Assembly: GCA_036501185.1 (NCBI GenBank)
Contig: DASYAU010000091.1
Location: 1 to 64,000, forward strand
Origin: Korobacter sp036501185
GTDB lineage: Bacteria; Acidobacteriota; Terriglobia; Terriglobales; Acidobacteriaceae
DNA length: 64,000 nt
Reading direction: 5' to 3'
Both the position numbers and the translations under genes were made by a program. Shown here one piece after another: positions 25,344 through 32,564 of this stretch (position 1 is its first letter; each line of letters begins with the position of its first letter). A model generated the notes under the pieces. That model ran no database searches and was not told the DNA's origin. It saw only the letters and a list, made by a program, of their open reading frames with translations.

Positions 25344-28064
25344 ATGGCATTAGCTCCCGGGACGAAACTAGGGCCTTACGAGATCCAGGCGCCGCTGGGC
25401 GCGGGTGGGATGGGCGAGGTGTATCGCGGGCGCGATACACGACTGAACCGCAGCGTCGCGATCAAGATCCTTCCGGCACATCTTTCTGCAAATGATGAAG
25501 CGAAACAGCGCTTTGAGCGTGAAGCGAAGACGATTTCATCGCTAAACCACCCGAACATTTGCGTGCTGCACGATATTGGGTCGCAGGACGGTACCTCGTA
25601 CCTGGTGATGGAGCTTGTCGAGGGCGAAACGCTGGAGTCGCGGCTGCAAAAGGGGCCTATGCCCCTGGTGCAGGCGCTGGATTGCGCGGTGCAGATTTGC
25701 GATGCGCTGGAGAAGGCGCACCGGGCAGGAATCGTGCATCGCGATTTGAAGCCGGGGAACATCATGCTGACGCCTTCGGGGGCGAAACTGCTGGACTTCG
25801 GATTGGCCAAACCCGCCGTGGCGCTGGTGAGTTCGCAGGCGAGCTCGCAGGACGTCCACCTGACGCCGACGATCAATGTGACATCCCTGGGAGCGGCTCC
25901 GGCCGCAGCGTTGACGCAGCAAGGGACGATCGTGGGGACGTTCCAGTATCTTGCGCCGGAGGTGGCGCAGGGGCGCGAGGCGGATGGGCGGAGCGACATC
26001 TTCAGCCTGGGATGCGTGCTTTACGAGATGGTGACGGGACGAAAGGCGTTCGAGGGGAAGTCGCAACTGAGCGTGCTGACGGCAATCCTGGAAAAAGATG
26101 TGGACCCGGTTTCGGCCGTGGTGCCGACTTCGCCGGCGTCACTGGATTACGTGGTGCAGGCGTGCCTGGAGAAAGACCCGGAGAAGCGCATCCAGACGGC
26201 GCACGATTTGAAGCTGCAGCTCGGTTGGGTCATGAAGTCGCGGTCGCAGACGGGGGCGGCGGCGATCCAGAAGAAGAACAACCGCGCGCTGGTGTGGGTT
26301 GCGGCTGCGGCGGTGGTGGTTGGGCTGGCGGTGATCGCGGCGATTGTGTTTGCTTTTGGCGGGCACGCGCCAAAGCGGGTTTTGCGGACCACGTTGCTGC
26401 CGCCGGAGGGATTGCTGTTCGAGACGCTGTATCACAACGGGCCTCCGGTAATTTCGCCGGATGGGACGCGGGTGGTGTTCGTGGCAGGAAAAGACGGAAA
26501 GAACTCGTTGTGGGTGCGCTCGCTCGACAAACTGGAGGCGATGCCGCTGCGGGGAACGGAAGAGGCATTTTATCCGTTCTGGTCGCCGGACGGGAGAATG
26601 GTTGCGTTCTTCACGCCGGGCAAGTTGTGGAAAATGGATTTGAATGGAGGGAGTCCGTCGTTGATTTGCGAGGCGGCGGAAGCGAGAGGCGGCAGTTGGG
26701 GAACGTCGAACACGATTGTGTTTGCTCCCACACCGGCGAGTGGATTGTCGAGGGTGTCAGCGGATGGAGGGACGCCGCAGGAGCTGCCGTCGTCACTGCG
26801 CATCAATGGATTTGTATCGGAACGGTGGCCGGAGTTGTTGCCGGATGGCAAGCATTACCTGTTTCTCCATTCGCCAAATGGAGATGCTGAGGCGGGGAAC
26901 GAGATCCGCTACAGCTCGACCGACAAGCATGAGGACCGAGTGCTGATGACGGGACGGTTCTACTCCATGCGGTATGTGAACGGATGGCTGCTGGCGGTAC
27001 GCGATGGCTCGCTGTTCGCGTGGAAGTTCGACGCAGGGAGCGGGAAGATCACGGGCGAGGGAACGCAGATTGTGAACCGGGTGGCGGTGGATGATGTGAC
27101 GGCTTCCGCGGTGTTTTCGGTCTCGGAACGAGGCGACCTGCTGTATCAGCTGGCGAGCGGTGGGACGGGCGATCGTCACGTGTGGCTGGACGCGACGGGT
27201 AAGCAGTTGGCGCAGATTTCGGAGCCGGGGATCTATGGGGCAACGCGCATTTCGCCGAATGGGACGCACTTGGTGACGCCGGTTGTGGAGGCGAGCGGGG
27301 CGGACCATTTTTGGGTATGGGACATCAATGGGGGCGCGCGGGCACGGGTGACGACGAAATCGGCGAATCCGGACATGGCGGTGTGGTCGGCGGATGGAAA
27401 GACGCTGTACTACTCGGCATTCGACGAGAAGGGGCATCGCAGTACGTTGCTGGTCCCGGCAGATGGCTCACGGCCGGAGCAGGTGCTGATCAATACGGCC
27501 GCGGACGTGATGCCGGTGGATACGACATCGGATGGAAAGTGGCTGTTGTACCAGGAAGTAATTGACGAGGCGCACCCGCTGACGTCGACGGGGACGGCGA
27601 AGCTGAAGGCGTATCCGCTGGCGGCGGGGCTGGAGGGGTTCACGGTATTGGAGAATGTAACGGCGGGAAGCAACGCGCGGCTGCGTTCGGGGACGCAGGA
27701 TTGGCTGGCCTACCAGGCGAACACGTCGGGACGGCCGGAGATCTATCTCACGCGGTTCCCGCATCCGGGATCGAAGTTCCAGGTCTCGTCGAACGGCGGG
27801 ACGCAGGCGGTTTGGAGCCCCGATGGGAAGACGCTGTTCTTTCTGGATCGCACCGAGAAGATGATGGCGGTGAGTGTGAATGTGACCGGCGACTCGGTGG
27901 AGATTGGGACGCCGCGAACTCTGTTCCCGACGGGCGTCCGTAGCTCGACGCCGAGCGGTGCGTATGATGTGGCGAAAGATGGGCGGTTCCTGGTGATTAA
28001 TTCGGTGACGGAGAATACGGCGCCGGTGGCGCTGGTGACGAATTGGGATGCGGAAGTGAAGTAG
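25344..28064 (+). CDS. Ser/Thr protein kinase with TolB-like (PD40) propeller
   Basis: 906 residues. The N-terminal Hanks-type kinase has the GAGGMGEVY loop (19-27), Lys41, IVHRDLKPGNIML (HRD 132-134) and DFGLAKP (DFG 151-153), all intact. One membrane segment (about residues 312-337, WVAAAAVVVGLAVIAAIVF) follows. The C-terminal 560 residues are WD40-like/TolB repeats (ISPDGTRVVFVAGKDG, FWSPDGRMVAFF, VWSADGKTLYYS, VWSPDGKTLFFLD), probably a periplasmic sensor or scaffold. Such kinases are numerous in acidobacteria. A monocistronic unit between family B repeats. Confidence 0.93.
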   Translation: MALAPGTKLGPYEIQAPLGAGGMGEVYRGRDTRLNRSVAIKILPAHLSANDEAKQRFEREAKTISSLNHPNICVLHDIGSQDGTSYLVMELVEGETLESRLQKGPMPLVQALDCAVQICDALEKAHRAGIVHRDLKPGNIMLTPSGAKLLDFGLAKPAVALVSSQASSQDVHLTPTINVTSLGAAPAAALTQQGTIVGTFQYLAPEVAQGREADGRSDIFSLGCVLYEMVTGRKAFEGKSQLSVLTAILEKDVDPVSAVVPTSPASLDYVVQACLEKDPEKRIQTAHDLKLQLGWVMKSRSQTGAAAIQKKNNRALVWVAAAAVVVGLAVIAAIVFAFGGHAPKRVLRTTLLPPEGLLFETLYHNGPPVISPDGTRVVFVAGKDGKNSLWVRSLDKLEAMPLRGTEEAFYPFWSPDGRMVAFFTPGKLWKMDLNGGSPSLICEAAEARGGSWGTSNTIVFAPTPASGLSRVSADGGTPQELPSSLRINGFVSERWPELLPDGKHYLFLHSPNGDAEAGNEIRYSSTDKHEDRVLMTGRFYSMRYVNGWLLAVRDGSLFAWKFDAGSGKITGEGTQIVNRVAVDDVTASAVFSVSERGDLLYQLASGGTGDRHVWLDATGKQLAQISEPGIYGATRISPNGTHLVTPVVEASGADHFWVWDINGGARARVTTKSANPDMAVWSADGKTLYYSAFDEKGHRSTLLVPADGSRPEQVLINTAADVMPVDTTSDGKWLLYQEVIDEAHPLTSTGTAKLKAYPLAAGLEGFTVLENVTAGSNARLRSGTQDWLAYQANTSGRPEIYLTRFPHPGSKFQVSSNGGTQAVWSPDGKTLFFLDRTEKMMAVSVNVTGDSVEIGTPRTLFPTGVRSSTPSGAYDVAKDGRFLVINSVTENTAPVALVTNWDAEVK

Positions 28065-28087
28065 GTAGTCGGCGCGTCGCCGGCAAG

Positions 28088-28188
28088 AGCGTGCCGCCCC
28101 CATTCGGGGGCTTTCATTCTTTTCGGGCGCGGCTTTCACGACGCTGGCGCGTCGTGCTTTAGAACCCCATTCGGCCTTCGGCCTTGCG
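28088..28188 (+). repeat. Family B repeat, copy 3
   Basis: GCGTGCC-GCCCCCATTCGGGGGC-TTTCAT, then GACGCTGGCGCGTC (28140-28153) followed by GTGCTTTAGAA, then CGGCCTTCGGCCTTGCGG. Same module order and orientation as copy 1, with changes in both arms of the first and third hairpins that keep the pairing. Confidence 0.7.
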
Positions 28189-28224
28189 GAGTGGCAGATC
28201 AGCGTATTCGTGGCACCCAAACAG

Positions 28225-28836
28225 CTATGGGCGCTTTCCGGAGATGAATGGGCTGCCGTCGATCGTGTAACGCAGCGGGAGATCCATGGCTTTGCGGATG
28301 CCGATGCGGGGGGACTCCTGGATGTTTTCTACGTGGAAACCATCATCCACGATGCGTAGGTCGCTTTTTGGGGAAGCGAAGTCTTTGCCGTTGTCGCGCT
28401 GGCGGGTGATGGCGAGGGCTTCGGCCAGGCGTCCGGGGCCGCTGGCGATGAGGCGGAGTTGGGAGGGCTCGAGCTGGCGGGTGGCGGCCATGCGGTCGAT
28501 GCCGGCCAGGGGCTCGAGGGCGCGGAAGAGGATGCCTCCGGCTTCGCCGTCGGGCAGGCAGGAGACGTTGAGGCACCAGTGGTTACCGTAGATGAAATAG
28601 ACGTACGCGTAGCCGGGAGGGCCGAAGAGGACCGCGTTGCGGGCGGTTTTGCCGCTGGCGGAGTGGGCGGCGGGGTCGCCGGCGCCGAGGTAGGCTTCGC
28701 ATTCGACGATGCGTCCGGCGAGGGTGGCCCGGCCTTCGCGGCGCAGCAAAACCTTCCCGAGAAGATCGCGTCCAACAATACGAGGGTCGCGATTGTAGAA
28801 GGCGCGCGGGATTGGGGTGAGCTGGGACAGCCGCAT
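28225..28836 (-). CDS. mpg: DNA-3-methyladenine glycosylase (AAG/MPG family)
   Basis: 203 residues from the ATG at 28836. The product begins MRLSQLTPIPRAFYNRDPRIVGRDLLGK, the usual AAG N-terminus; the frame is open 126 bases upstream but that part is repeat-derived. AGRIVECEAYLGAGDPAAHSASGKTARN contains the catalytic Glu of VECEAY, with FGPPGYAYVYFIYG and LIASGPGRLAEALAI following. It removes alkylated purines (3-methyladenine, hypoxanthine) in base excision repair. Confidence 0.93.
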   Translation of the reverse strand: MRLSQLTPIPRAFYNRDPRIVGRDLLGKVLLRREGRATLAGRIVECEAYLGAGDPAAHSASGKTARNAVLFGPPGYAYVYFIYGNHWCLNVSCLPDGEAGGILFRALEPLAGIDRMAATRQLEPSQLRLIASGPGRLAEALAITRQRDNGKDFASPKSDLRIVDDGFHVENIQESPRIGIRKAMDLPLRYTIDGSPFISGKRP

Positions 28837-28860
28837 GGATTCAGGGTAGCGCGAAAAGCA

Positions 28861-28885
28861 GGTCCTTCGCTTCGCTCTGATGACA
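28861..28885. repeat. Family E repeat, degenerate copy
   Basis: GGTCCTTCGCTTCGCTCTGA followed by TGACA keeps the ends of the family E repeat but has a shortened core and lacks CAGG. Confidence 0.4.
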
Positions 28886-28939
28886 AGAGATGGCGGTGGA
28901 GATCTAGACGGTAACGGTGGCTGGCGCGAGGCCGAAAAT

Positions 28940-28975
28940 CCCCAGGTTTGGAAAACCGCCAAACCTGGGGCACCC
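28940..28975 (+). repeat. Family C hairpin repeat, copy 2; possible bcp terminator
   Basis: CCCCAGGTTTG (28940-28950) pairs perfectly with CAAACCTGGGG (28960-28970) over a 9-base loop, then CACCC. On the minus strand it follows the bcp stop within 6 bases and is followed by GATTTTCG, so it may also help end the bcp transcript. Confidence 0.65.
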
Positions 28976-28976
28976 G

Positions 28977-29435
28977 TTATTTGGATTTTGCTAAGGCCAG
29001 GACTTCTTCGGCGTGGCCGTCGGGCTTGACGTTTTCGAAGATGTGGACGAGTTTGCCGTCGGGGCCGATGAGGAACGTGGTACGGGCAATGCCCATGACT
29101 TTTTTCCCGTACATGTTCTTTTCCTTTATGACGCCGAACTGGTTGGCGATTTTCTTGTCGGCATCGGCGAGCAAGTGGTACGGGAGTTCGTATTTGTCTT
29201 TAAATTTCTTTTGCGCGGTGGGGGTGTCGGCGGAGATGCCGAGCACAACCAGACCGGCGCGAGTAAGCTTGCTGTATGCGTCGCGGAACCCGCACGCTTC
29301 TATAGTTCAACCGGGAGTGTCGGCCTTCGGGTAGAAGAAGAGCACGACGTTCTTCCCGCGGAACTGCTCGAGCGAGGTCTCGGTGCCGTTCTCGTCGGGC
29401 AAAGTGAAAGAGGGAGCTTTGTCGTTGATGTTCAT
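28977..29435 (-). CDS. bcp: Selenocysteine-containing Bcp-type peroxiredoxin (in-frame TGA read as Sec)
   Basis: 152 codons from the ATG at 29435. The frame reads MNINDKAPSFTLPDENG...LFFYPKADTPG, then TGA (29307-29309, codon 43), then TIEACGFRDAYSKL and on to LALAKSK. In Bcp/PrxQ the sequence is KADTPGC-T-EACGFRD, so the TGA falls exactly on the peroxidatic Cys (E. coli Bcp Cys45), while the second Cys (codon 48) is kept. The rest is intact without other stops or shifts. A SECIS-like hairpin starts nine bases after the TGA. It reduces peroxides using thiols. Standard annotation would call only the part after 29246. A Cys-to-stop mutation is the alternative. selA, selB, selD and tRNA-Sec must be elsewhere. 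Confidence 0.88.
29278..29297 (-). promoter_or_regulatory. Bacterial SECIS-like hairpin in bcp
   Basis: On the minus strand GCGTGCGG-GTT-CCGC-G-ACGC forms an 8-bp stem with one bulged G. The loop begins with G (GUU, or GGUUC if the top pair opens) 16-18 bases after the UGA. That fits the known bacterial SECIS rules: hairpin within the coding region just after UGA and G at the start of the apical loop, recognised by SelB. The unpaired link ACUAUAGAA contains a rare ATA codon. Confidence 0.75.
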
Positions 29436-30735
29436 GACCCAACAGTTGTACCGCAAAGCGGCGATCTGCGCCATGGTGGGGTATGCGAGTTTGAGCGTGG
29501 CGCAATATTCGGCGCCCGTTTCGAAGGTGAAGCCACATGCGGGCCCACGTGCGATTTCAGTGCTGGAGACGGACGATAAGGGGCAATCGCGGCTGGTGCC
29601 GGTGACCGTGCTTTTCCAGAACCAGTACTACGACGCTTCGCAGTACCAGGCGAACCCGGTGCCCATGGCGGCCGAGGCGGGAACCGTCTACGACGTGCTC
29701 AATGCGAATGTGCCGATCGGGCTGTTTTCGACATCGGGCGCGCAAGAGGTGAAGGGGACGTGGGTGAGTTTGGGATCGATGAAAAAGCCGGAGCCGGTGA
29801 AGGAGAAGCCGGCGAAGGTGGAAGTGGACTTGGGGAAGAATGAAGGACCGGTGTTGAAGAGGCGCGGGCAGGCTTCGTCGGGCGGGGGCGGAGATGCGAA
29901 GAACACGCCTCCGGCGGATGACGATCCGGACCGGCCGACGTTGAAGAAGCCGGCCAGCGAAAGTGCGCCTGCAGCAGCACCCGCGCAGACGACGGCGTCG
30001 ACCAAGTCGAGCGCGCCGGCGGCATCGAATGACAACCTGACACGGGACACGAATGAGAATGATCCGGACCGACCGGTGCTGCGGAAGACCACTGAGGGCA
30101 CTAATCCGACGAACGTGAACATGAAAATGCCGGACGCGGTTGTGACTACGAAGGTCGCGGCGCCGGCGAAGGTGGCTCCGGATGCGGGTGGGGCGAAGCT
30201 GAAGCAGAACATAGCGGTGTCTGACGAGGAGAAGACCGATTATCGGCCGTTTGGATATCAACTGAAGGACGACGAGAAGAAGGCGCTCGTCGACAAGCTG
30301 CAGAAGATCGCGGCGACTCAGTTGGTGAAATTTGCATTGGCGCACGGCGGCGTAAAGATCATTCCGAAGTTGACGTTTAACGACTTCGATCTACGCGCGT
30401 TCGACGTGGATTACAGCAATAATCCCGAACTGGTGTTCACCGCTAGTTACAGCCCGGTAGGGACCGCGAAGACGAAGCCGGTCACGTATTACCTGACGCT
30501 GGTGGCGCGGGAGGATGCGAACGGCGATCTCAACCCGCTGTTTTCGCAGATCACTGACAGCACACGTTTGGATGAGTACGCGCGACTGGAACTCATCGAT
30601 GCTGTGGACGCGGATGGACTGGGGCGCGGCAGCTTGTTGTTCCGCGAATACACGGATTCGGGAAAGGCCTTCGTGATGTATCGGGTGGATGCGTATAACC
30701 TGACGAAATTGTTTGAGGGGGCTAGCGGGGAGTAG
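29434..30735 (+). CDS. Secreted protein with low-complexity middle region, function unknown
   Basis: 433 residues if started at the ATG at 29434 (an ATG also lies at 29428). Residues 1-23 resemble a signal peptide (TQQLYRKAAICAMVGYASLSVAQ). After a short folded part (VTVLFQNQYYDASQY.AN) comes a Pro/Ala/Lys/Asp-rich region of about 150 residues with the repeated element DDDPDRPTLKKP / ENDPDRPVLRKT. A C-terminal domain of about 170 residues follows (KKALVDKLQKIAATQLVKF...). The ATG shares two bases with the divergent bcp start, so each promoter must lie inside the other gene. No family recognised. Confidence 0.75.
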   Translation: MTQQLYRKAAICAMVGYASLSVAQYSAPVSKVKPHAGPRAISVLETDDKGQSRLVPVTVLFQNQYYDASQYQANPVPMAAEAGTVYDVLNANVPIGLFSTSGAQEVKGTWVSLGSMKKPEPVKEKPAKVEVDLGKNEGPVLKRRGQASSGGGGDAKNTPPADDDPDRPTLKKPASESAPAAAPAQTTASTKSSAPAASNDNLTRDTNENDPDRPVLRKTTEGTNPTNVNMKMPDAVVTTKVAAPAKVAPDAGGAKLKQNIAVSDEEKTDYRPFGYQLKDDEKKALVDKLQKIAATQLVKFALAHGGVKIIPKLTFNDFDLRAFDVDYSNNPELVFTASYSPVGTAKTKPVTYYLTLVAREDANGDLNPLFSQITDSTRLDEYARLELIDAVDADGLGRGSLLFREYTDSGKAFVMYRVDAYNLTKLFEGASGE

Positions 30736-31479
30736 CTAGCGAAGCTGGTAGTTCACTTGGATGGTGGTGGCGACCTCGACGGGTTCACCGTTAAAGAGGT
30801 AAGGAAGATAACGCCAGAGGGAAACGGCGTCCATGGAAGCTTGTACGAACTCGTCAGGACCGGAAACCACTTTGAGGTTACCGATCAGGCCATCTTTGCG
30901 GATGATTGCTTCGAGGAGTACGGAGCCCTGCAAGTGATTGAGCTTCGCGTCCATCGGATAAATGGGCATGACTTTCCTGATCAACAAGCCTTCGGAGACC
31001 CCTTGAGAAATGCGGATCAATTTTGGCGTAGCGATCTTGACGCCTTGCGGAGAACCCGACGGCGAGCTGGCGTTCGTTGCACCGGGCCGTGGTGGAATCT
31101 GACTCTTGGGCGTTAGTTGGACTTGGGACGAGATGATGAAGTCGATGGGGACTTCGGCGTTTACCGGCATCGGCTTGCCATTTTTGATGTAAGGAGCAAG
31201 CTTCCACCTCTTTACACAATCCAATGCCGACTTCTGAAAAATCTTGTCGCCGCTGACGACTGTGGCCTGCTCTATGGAGCCGTCTTCGCGAATGTGCAAA
31301 CCGACGATCACCTCTCCCTGGCGGCGATTCTCTTCAGCATCCCGCGGATAGAATGGAGGCCCGGACTTAACGACCGTGAGCTTGGTGGAATCAGGTGGAG
31401 GCGCGGGATTTTGGGCCGGATCCTGAGCGTAGAGAAGTCCGCAGAAAATGGCTACGGCGAGAACTAAGCGGAGAGACAT
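30736..31479 (-). CDS. Secreted protein with two TonB C-terminal-like domains
   Basis: 247 residues with a signal peptide (MSLRLVLAVAIFCGLLYAQ). Two copies of the TonB_C pattern are visible: PPFYPRDAEENRRQGEVIVGLHIREDGSIEQATVVSGD...CVKRWKLAPY (about 41-102) and MPIYPMDAKLNHLQGSVLLEAIIRKDGLIGNLKVVSGP...AVSLWRYLPYLFNG (about 169-231). Unlike TonB it has no N-terminal anchor with a Pro-rich spacer, so it is probably a free periplasmic relative rather than an energy transducer. Its stop abuts the stop of the convergent gene. Confidence 0.82.
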   Translation of the reverse strand: MSLRLVLAVAIFCGLLYAQDPAQNPAPPPDSTKLTVVKSGPPFYPRDAEENRRQGEVIVGLHIREDGSIEQATVVSGDKIFQKSALDCVKRWKLAPYIKNGKPMPVNAEVPIDFIISSQVQLTPKSQIPPRPGATNASSPSGSPQGVKIATPKLIRISQGVSEGLLIRKVMPIYPMDAKLNHLQGSVLLEAIIRKDGLIGNLKVVSGPDEFVQASMDAVSLWRYLPYLFNGEPVEVATTIQVNYQLR

Positions 31480-31500
31480 CGTGCAGATTGTAGCCGCAAA

Positions 31501-32421
31501 TTACGAATGTGAGGAGAACCAAAGCAGGACCCGGGATTCAAATTGGTGTGGGTCGCGACTCCATGCGCCGGTGTGGATAGCGCCGGGGACTTCCCAGAGC
31601 TCGGAGTGAGCGGCATCGATGCGATGTAGATTTTCGGAATTCACGGGGAAGATGTTGTTGTCGGCGCCGCCGTGAATGAGAAGAAGTGGCACGTTGGAGT
31701 GGCGGACGGCATAGGACGGGTTGGCTTTCGTGAGATCGACGCCGTAACGCAAGCGGGCATAGAGCAGGCCGGATTCGATCATCGGGCGGCCGAGAGTTTT
31801 GCCGAACCAAAGGCCGAGGCCGGAGACTTGGGAAAATTTGCTGTAAGCGCCATCACGAAACGTCGCAAATGGGGACTCGGCGATGGCTCCGCAGAAGCGC
31901 GGCTCGACGGCGAGCGATTGCACGAGGATTGCCGCGCCCATCGATTCACCCAAACCATACACACAGCGTGAGGAATGTTCGGCGTAGAGCCATAAAACCC
32001 AGCGATGGACATCGTCGCGCTCGAGGACGCCGTAGGTGGCGAGTGCGCCTCCGCTCTCACCGTGCGCGCGGGAGTCGGGGAGCAGAACGGAATATCCGTT
32101 AGCGAGGAAGAGACGCGCGTAGCCGCCGACCCCTTCACGGTTGTCGGTAACGCCGTGGAGCAGGATGACGGCGCTCCCGTTGGCGTTTTCGGGTTGGACG
32201 AACCATCCGCGCAGGATGACGCCGTCGTTGGCAGTAATGGAGACGGTTTGGAGGTCAGCGTGGAACTCGCGGGCGACGGTTTGGCGGGCGAGTTGGGTGT
32301 GGGTGACCGGGCGTCGTGGGAGATGGACGGTGATATTGGCGAGGACGATGCCGCCGAAGACGGAGAGGATGAGGTACGCGGCGAGGATAGAGATCGCGGT
32401 GCGGGTGACGAATTTGCGCAT
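31501..32421 (-). CDS. Alpha/beta hydrolase, membrane-anchored
   Basis: 306 residues. One hydrophobic N-terminal segment (about 8-29) acts as signal or anchor. The hydrolase core has the oxyanion HG in VILLHGVTDNREG, the nucleophile elbow GLGESMGAA, an Asp in LLIHGGADNNIFP and His in GAIHTGAW. This resembles the YqkD/BEM46-type (PF12146-like) exported esterases. The substrate is unknown. Transcribed alone, upstream of family A repeat copy 2. Confidence 0.87.
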   Translation of the reverse strand: MRKFVTRTAISILAAYLILSVFGGIVLANITVHLPRRPVTHTQLARQTVAREFHADLQTVSITANDGVILRGWFVQPENANGSAVILLHGVTDNREGVGGYARLFLANGYSVLLPDSRAHGESGGALATYGVLERDDVHRWVLWLYAEHSSRCVYGLGESMGAAILVQSLAVEPRFCGAIAESPFATFRDGAYSKFSQVSGLGLWFGKTLGRPMIESGLLYARLRYGVDLTKANPSYAVRHSNVPLLLIHGGADNNIFPVNSENLHRIDAAHSELWEVPGAIHTGAWSRDPHQFESRVLLWFSSHS

Positions 32422-32474
32422 AGAGCACCCGGAGAGTGATACGCAGAGTAGGCGGAAAGGTTCCGCGGAGAGTG

Positions 32475-32540
32475 GCAGGGGCTAAGGCCCTGTTTTCCTG
32501 GCGCTCTTTACGGCACCGCTGAAGCGGTGCCCTGATACAA
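32475..32540 (+). repeat. Family A double-palindrome repeat, copy 2
   Basis: CAGGG-GCTAAGG-CCCTG (32476-32492), spacer, then GGCACCGCT-GA-AGCGGTGCC (32512-32531), then CTGATACAA. Compared with copy 1 (GGCAGCGC...GCGCTGCC) the G-C pair in the second hairpin is swapped to C-G, a compensatory change. Confidence 0.75.
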
Positions 32541-32564
32541 CCCGAACCTCAAGAAAAAACGTTG

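Noticed and set aside
29200..29538. Minus-strand frame overlapping the first half of bcp
   Set aside because: It is His/Arg-rich without family features and is an out-of-frame shadow of bcp; the conserved peroxiredoxin residues lie in the TGA-containing frame.
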